Below are positions 32,669-35,691 of a DNA stretch of 35,691 bases, piece after piece. Source of the stretch: Gammaproteobacteria bacterium (GTDB taxonomy: Bacteria; Pseudomonadota; Gammaproteobacteria; UBA9214); contig CP070821.1 of NCBI GenBank assembly GCA_020344335.1, forward strand, positions 2,006,921-2,042,611. The letters are read 5' to 3'. Positions within the stretch are counted from its first letter, which is position 1, and the number at the start of each line of letters is the position of its first letter. A program made the translations under genes and the position numbers. The notes beneath the pieces were generated by a model. It had not been told where the DNA came from and did no database searches. It saw only the letters and a list, made by a program, of their open reading frames with translations.

Positions 32669-33301
32669 ATGTCACTGACACCAGAAGAACTGGAAGCAAT
32701 CATGGAACGCAAAGGTAAAATGCGTCGCGAGGCTTATGACAGACGTAATGCCCAGGAAAACAAGGACGAGATCAGTGCGAAAGCAGTCGCACGCTTCATG
32801 GCATTACCAGAGTATAAAAAAGCCAAAACGGCAATGTGGTACATCGACTGCCGCTCTGAAACCCGCACCAAACCCGAGTTGCTTGAAGAAGTAGCCAAGG
32901 GGGAAAAGAAAATCATCGTTCCCTACTGCACCGTAGACGAAAACGGTGAAAACAAACTCGGGTTGTGGTGGATGGAAAGCCTGGATGAGATGGTGGTAGG
33001 CAAATGGAACATCCTCGAGCCACCCAAAGAGATGTGGGGCAATTCTGCAAAAGAAGTAGAGCCGGAAGAACTTGACATTATCCTGGTCCCCGGTGTTGGC
33101 TTTGACCGTAATGGCGGACGCATGGGCAACGGTCAGGGTTATTATGATCGGCTGCTGGAAAGAGCGCGCCCGGACTGCCCGCTTGTTGCACTTTGCTACG
33201 AGTCCCAGCTGTTTGACGAAATCCTGGTTGCGCCTCACGATGTCTACATGGACAAAGTCATTACCGAAGACGCCGTATACGAAGGCAAAGGAAGAGACTG
33301 A
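32669..33301 (+). CDS. 5-formyltetrahydrofolate cyclo-ligase-like protein
   Basis: 210-residue protein of the MTHFS family, which converts 5-formyl-THF to methenyl-THF with ATP. The family signature LVPGVGFDRNGGRMGNGQGYYDRLLERA is present and the N-terminal MRREAYDRRN matches the ATP/substrate region. GCGGGG about 10 bases upstream serves as ribosome binding site. The stop overlaps the fhcD start (TGATG), so the two are coupled. Joining with fhcD and folD suggests a dedicated role at the folate/H4MPT junction rather than general repair of 5-formyl-THF. Confidence 0.85.
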   Translation: MSLTPEELEAIMERKGKMRREAYDRRNAQENKDEISAKAVARFMALPEYKKAKTAMWYIDCRSETRTKPELLEEVAKGEKKIIVPYCTVDENGENKLGLWWMESLDEMVVGKWNILEPPKEMWGNSAKEVEPEELDIILVPGVGFDRNGGRMGNGQGYYDRLLERARPDCPLVALCYESQLFDEILVAPHDVYMDKVITEDAVYEGKGRD

Positions 33302-34227
33302 TGGCCGCTACAATTGATGATACCTATGCAGAGGCCTTTAAAAGTATCTATGTAGAATTTTTAATCACGGCAAAGAATCGCAAATGGGTGGAACATGCGG
33401 TCAATGCCGCCACAGGCAATGGCTCCAGTTCAATTCTCTGTGACTGCGAAGCCGGCCTGGACCGCTATGTTGGACCGGGCGGTGATGAAAGCTTCGTTAC
33501 CCCGGACGGAAGACCCGGTGCGATTGTTCAACTGCATGTTCCACGCTTCTGGAAAGACCGCAAGGAACGCCTGGAAAAGTCCGCGCTGGTACGCATCAGC
33601 CAGAATGTGCTGACCTGCCCCACAGCCTCCTGCTTCAACCTCATCGATTCCGACGAGTACTATCATATGGGCCGCAAGGTGGCCTACTTTGGTAATGGCT
33701 ACCAGAAGCGGATCGAAAGGTACGGTCGCAAAATGTGGTGGATTCCGATTCTCGGTGGAGAATTTGTACTCGATCGCAGGCTGGGCCATGCCGATGGGTT
33801 GATGGGCGGCAATCTCTGGTTCTTTGCTGAAGACATCGACTCCGCCCTGGAAGCCGCTGAAAAAGGCTGCGAGGCCATTCAGCCGGTCGATGGCGTGATT
33901 ACCACCTTCCCCGGCGGTATCGCGGGCAGTGGTTCAAAAGCCGGCAGTGATTATGACTTTACGATTGCCAGTACCTACGAAAAATACTGCCCCATGCTGC
34001 AAAACGATCCCACCGTCGAAGGCGCTTTACCGGATGGAGTCAACTCCGTGATGGAAATCATCATGAACGGCCGTGACATGGCATGCATCATAGAGGCAAC
34101 CCAGGCCGCTATTAATGCCAGCAGGGATACAGAAGGCCTGATGATGATTTCTGCAGGCAACTATGGCGGTCGCCTGGGGAAAAGCTTTATCTACCTGCAC
34201 CCGGACAAGCAGCCACCATTGAGCTGA
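33301..34227 (+). CDS. fhcD: Formylmethanofuran:H4MPT formyltransferase, FhcD (Ftr)
   Basis: 308-residue formyltransferase subunit of the formyltransferase/hydrolase complex; it moves the formyl group of formyl-H4MPT to methylofuran. Conserved segments include DDTYAEAFKSIYVEFLITA, CDCEAGLDRYV, PDGRPGAIVQLHVPRFWKD, LVRISQNVLTCPTASCFNL and FPGGIAGSGSKAGSDYDFT. Length matches known Ftr proteins. In many methylotrophs it is encoded with fhcC, fhcA and fhcB; here it is placed between cyclo-ligase and folD-like genes, with fhcB following about 1.4 kb later. Confidence 0.95.
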   Translation: MAATIDDTYAEAFKSIYVEFLITAKNRKWVEHAVNAATGNGSSSILCDCEAGLDRYVGPGGDESFVTPDGRPGAIVQLHVPRFWKDRKERLEKSALVRISQNVLTCPTASCFNLIDSDEYYHMGRKVAYFGNGYQKRIERYGRKMWWIPILGGEFVLDRRLGHADGLMGGNLWFFAEDIDSALEAAEKGCEAIQPVDGVITTFPGGIAGSGSKAGSDYDFTIASTYEKYCPMLQNDPTVEGALPDGVNSVMEIIMNGRDMACIIEATQAAINASRDTEGLMMISAGNYGGRLGKSFIYLHPDKQPPLS

Positions 34228-34362
34228 ACGCTGTAGAATCGTCTATTGTCGCCCGGCGAGGCAAAACTGGCCGGGCGACGGAATTACCCGATTCAAGATG
34301 CAGATAGAACCACAAACCTGGCAAAGACAGCGGCCAGAACCGGCCCGAGGATGCGTGCGATA

Positions 34363-35211
34363 ATGATCATCGACGGTAAAAAAGTATCACAGGAAATTCG
34401 CGAAAAAATCAAGGCACGACTTGCTCAGCATCCCGATATCAACATCAGGCTGGTTACCATAAGTGTTGGTGATGATCCAGCCAGCAGGGTATATGTCGGC
34501 ATGCAGCATCGCACCGCAGGAGCGGCGGGGCTGCATCCGGAACACATTGAGCTGGCCGGTGACATCAGCCAGCAACAGCTGGAAGAGAAAATAGAACAGT
34601 TGGCGCAGGATGACAAAACACACGGCATGATCCTGCAACTTCCCTTGCCCGACCATCTGGACAAGGATGCCGCATTGGCGAAGATACCCCCGATAAAAGA
34701 TATCGATGGCCAGACCGATGTGAATATGGGGCGACTTTTGCAGGGACGCAAGCAACTGGTGCCCTGCACCCCGCTGGGGGTGATGCGACTTATCGAGGCC
34801 TACAATGTAGAAACCAGCGGAAAAACAGCGGTCGTTGTCGGACGCTCGGCAGTTGTGGGCTTGCCACAGTTCCTGCTGCTGGCTGAAAAAGGCGTTGATG
34901 CAACAGTAACCGTTGCGCACTCACGCACCAGAGATCTGGCCGGACTATGCAGAAGCGCGGATATACTGGTCAGCGCAATAGGTTCACCCGCAATGATTAC
35001 AGAAGAATACATCAAGCCGGGTGCCATGGTATTTGACGTAGGCGTCAGCGAAACACCGAGCGGTATCCAGGGTGACGTGGATTTTGATGCGGTATCCAAA
35101 ATTGCGGGCGGTGTCACGCCCATGCCCGGTGGAACCGGCCCGGTGACGGTAGCTTGTCTGCTGGAAAACACCCTGCTCGCCGCTCAATTGCAGAACGCCC
35201 TGCCAGCCTGA
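34363..35211 (+). CDS. folD: FolD-like methylene-THF dehydrogenase/cyclohydrolase with catalytic Lys replaced
   Basis: 282-residue FolD-family protein that handles methylene- and methenyl-THF. Family motifs are clear: VGDDPASRVYVG, ILQLPLP, KDIDGQTDVNMGRL, PCTPLGVMRLIE, VVVGRSAVVGLP and GGVTPMPGGTGPVTVACLLENT. In the Y-V-x-x-K motif Tyr44 is kept but the Lys is Gln48 (YVGMQ), with no gap against E. coli FolD. The usual DGFHP-type motif reads DGQTD. ATG 34363 (MIIDGKK) fits the family best; ATG 34351 is possible. It follows fhcD by 135 bases. Loss of the lysine suggests little cyclohydrolase activity, so dehydrogenase-only function is likely. Confidence 0.88.
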   Translation: MIIDGKKVSQEIREKIKARLAQHPDINIRLVTISVGDDPASRVYVGMQHRTAGAAGLHPEHIELAGDISQQQLEEKIEQLAQDDKTHGMILQLPLPDHLDKDAALAKIPPIKDIDGQTDVNMGRLLQGRKQLVPCTPLGVMRLIEAYNVETSGKTAVVVGRSAVVGLPQFLLLAEKGVDATVTVAHSRTRDLAGLCRSADILVSAIGSPAMITEEYIKPGAMVFDVGVSETPSGIQGDVDFDAVSKIAGGVTPMPGGTGPVTVACLLENTLLAAQLQNALPA

Positions 35212-35405
35212 CATTTATCAAACCCCGGAGCTTGCAGGGATGGTCTATCCTTGTGGCAAGATGCCGGTTCACGACACAGGCCATATATGCTGCCAAACAT
35301 GAATGCCGCAGTACGGTCCCAGACATGAATCAATGACAATGACGGGGAAAATTCCAGCCAAGCCTGTGCTGCAGGCCGGTTCCAGCATGACCAGATCGGC
35401 AAAAC

Positions 35406-35421
35406 TGGCACGAATCAAGCG
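35406..35421 (+). promoter_or_regulatory. Weak sigma54-like element upstream of fhcB
   Basis: TGGCACGAATCAAGCG has a perfect -24 half (TGGCACG) and GG-to-GC spacing of 10, but the -12 half is AAGC instead of TTGC. It lies about 195 bases before the fhcB start. Given the two stronger sigma54 promoters at other C1 operons it is worth noting, but it could be chance. Confidence 0.25.
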
Positions 35422-35573
35422 TACAAGATACTAACAGCCTGCTGTTTACTTCAGGTTCCGGTAAGGCTGGATGCCTGCATGAAGCAAACTGGGGCACAGG
35501 GAGCTCAATCAATCAGGGCGAGACGGATTTTCTTAATTTCCCTGTTGATGCAAAAATACAGTGATGCGGCATT

Positions 35574-35596
35574 AGTTAACCAAATAGTAATTAACT
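35574..35596. promoter_or_regulatory. Palindrome before fhcB (possible operator)
   Basis: AGTTAA (35574-35579) and TTAACT (35591-35596) form a perfect inverted repeat with an 11-base spacer, 18 bases before the fhcB TTG. The spacing and AT-rich setting suit a dimeric regulator site overlapping a promoter or the 5' leader. Confidence 0.3.
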
Positions 35597-35614
35597 GAAA
35601 TACTGGAAATATCA

Positions 35615-35691
35615 TTGGACAAAACATCTAAACCCGCTGCCACAACTACCCGCGATGTGGCCTGCCCTTTTTGCGGGATTCTGTGCGATGA
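35615..35691 (+). CDS. fhcB: Formyltransferase/hydrolase complex subunit FhcB (start only)
   Basis: A TTG start opens a frame that runs off the right edge. The 25 visible residues end DVACPFCGILCDD, the N-terminal Cys-x2-Cys-x3-Cys motif of FhcB, which is related to the molybdopterin/iron-sulfur subunit of formylmethanofuran dehydrogenase. In bacteria the Fhc complex hydrolyses formylmethylofuran to formate. Next to fhcD and folD-like genes the assignment is strong despite the short sequence. The start codon is the least certain point, since no good ribosome binding site precedes it. Confidence 0.75.
   Translation, partial: MDKTSKPAATTTRDVACPFCGILCD

Larger units (their letters stand above)
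35212..35614. other. Intergenic region between folD-like gene and fhcB
   Basis: About 400 bp without a convincing gene. It holds a weak sigma54-like element at 35406-35421 and an AGTTAA-N11-TTAACT palindrome just before fhcB; the last 100 bases are AT-rich. No strong terminator for the fau-fhcD-folD unit was seen. Confidence 0.5.

Overview
The window looks like chromosome from a gammaproteobacterial methylotroph or formaldehyde oxidiser. The first third carries housekeeping genes in arrangements common in Gammaproteobacteria: orn, an M48 protease, rsgA, and dnaX-ybaB-recR with the 4.5S RNA gene upstream of dnaX. The rest, from about 12 kb onward, is a large one-carbon (C1) island. It holds the tetrahydromethanopterin (H4MPT) and methylofuran pathways (fae, mtdB, mch, fhcD, start of fhcB, and cofactor biosynthesis) and two serine-cycle genes (sgaA, hprA). 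No methanol dehydrogenase or methane monooxygenase is present, so the carbon source cannot be read from this window. Taxonomy is inferred from gene content only.

Layout. 1-412: end of an unidentified membrane protein and a truncated IS3-type element. 412-7450: orn(-), Ste24-like protease, monohaem cytochrome c, phhB-like and rsgA (+), hinT-like (-), a MITE-like inverted repeat, then recR, ybaB, dnaX and ffs (-). 7551-11553: a moxR / DUF58 / transglutaminase operon (+). 12130-14082: an AcoR-like sigma54-dependent activator (+). 14441-17656: flavoprotein, dihydropteroate-synthase-like protein, DUF447 protein and mfnB (+). 17699-21740: methylofuran/pABA operon mfnD-mfnF-pabB-mfnE (-). 21759-22454: hisA-like gene (+). 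22564-29065: mptG, mtdB, ATP-grasp, mch, mptN-like, citG-like and fae (-). 29315-31667: hprA and sgaA (-). 32669-end: 5-formyl-THF cyclo-ligase-like gene, fhcD, folD-like gene and fhcB start (+).

How the genes work together. Fae condenses formaldehyde with H4MPT, MtdB oxidises methylene-H4MPT, Mch opens methenyl-H4MPT, and the Fhc complex (FhcD here, FhcB starting at the right edge) moves the formyl group to methylofuran and releases formate. MptG, PabB, the DHPS-like protein, the flavoprotein and the MptN-like ligase fit H4MPT synthesis. MfnB, MfnD, MfnE and MfnF fit methylofuran synthesis. The cyclo-ligase and FolD-like proteins handle folate C1 units that feed the serine cycle, where SgaA and HprA act.

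Main unexpected signals. (1) The sigma54 activator gene is followed by a perfect 20-bp tandem duplication in which each copy is a -24/-12 sigma54 promoter facing the first C1 operon, and a near-consensus sigma54 promoter also precedes mptG-mtdB-...-fae. This points to a sigma54 regulon for H4MPT C1 metabolism. (2) The FolD-like protein has Gln in place of the catalytic Lys. (3) The hprA leader holds four 17-bp tandem repeats, each carrying a Shine-Dalgarno-like core. (4) The flavoprotein gene runs 115 bp out of frame into its neighbour.
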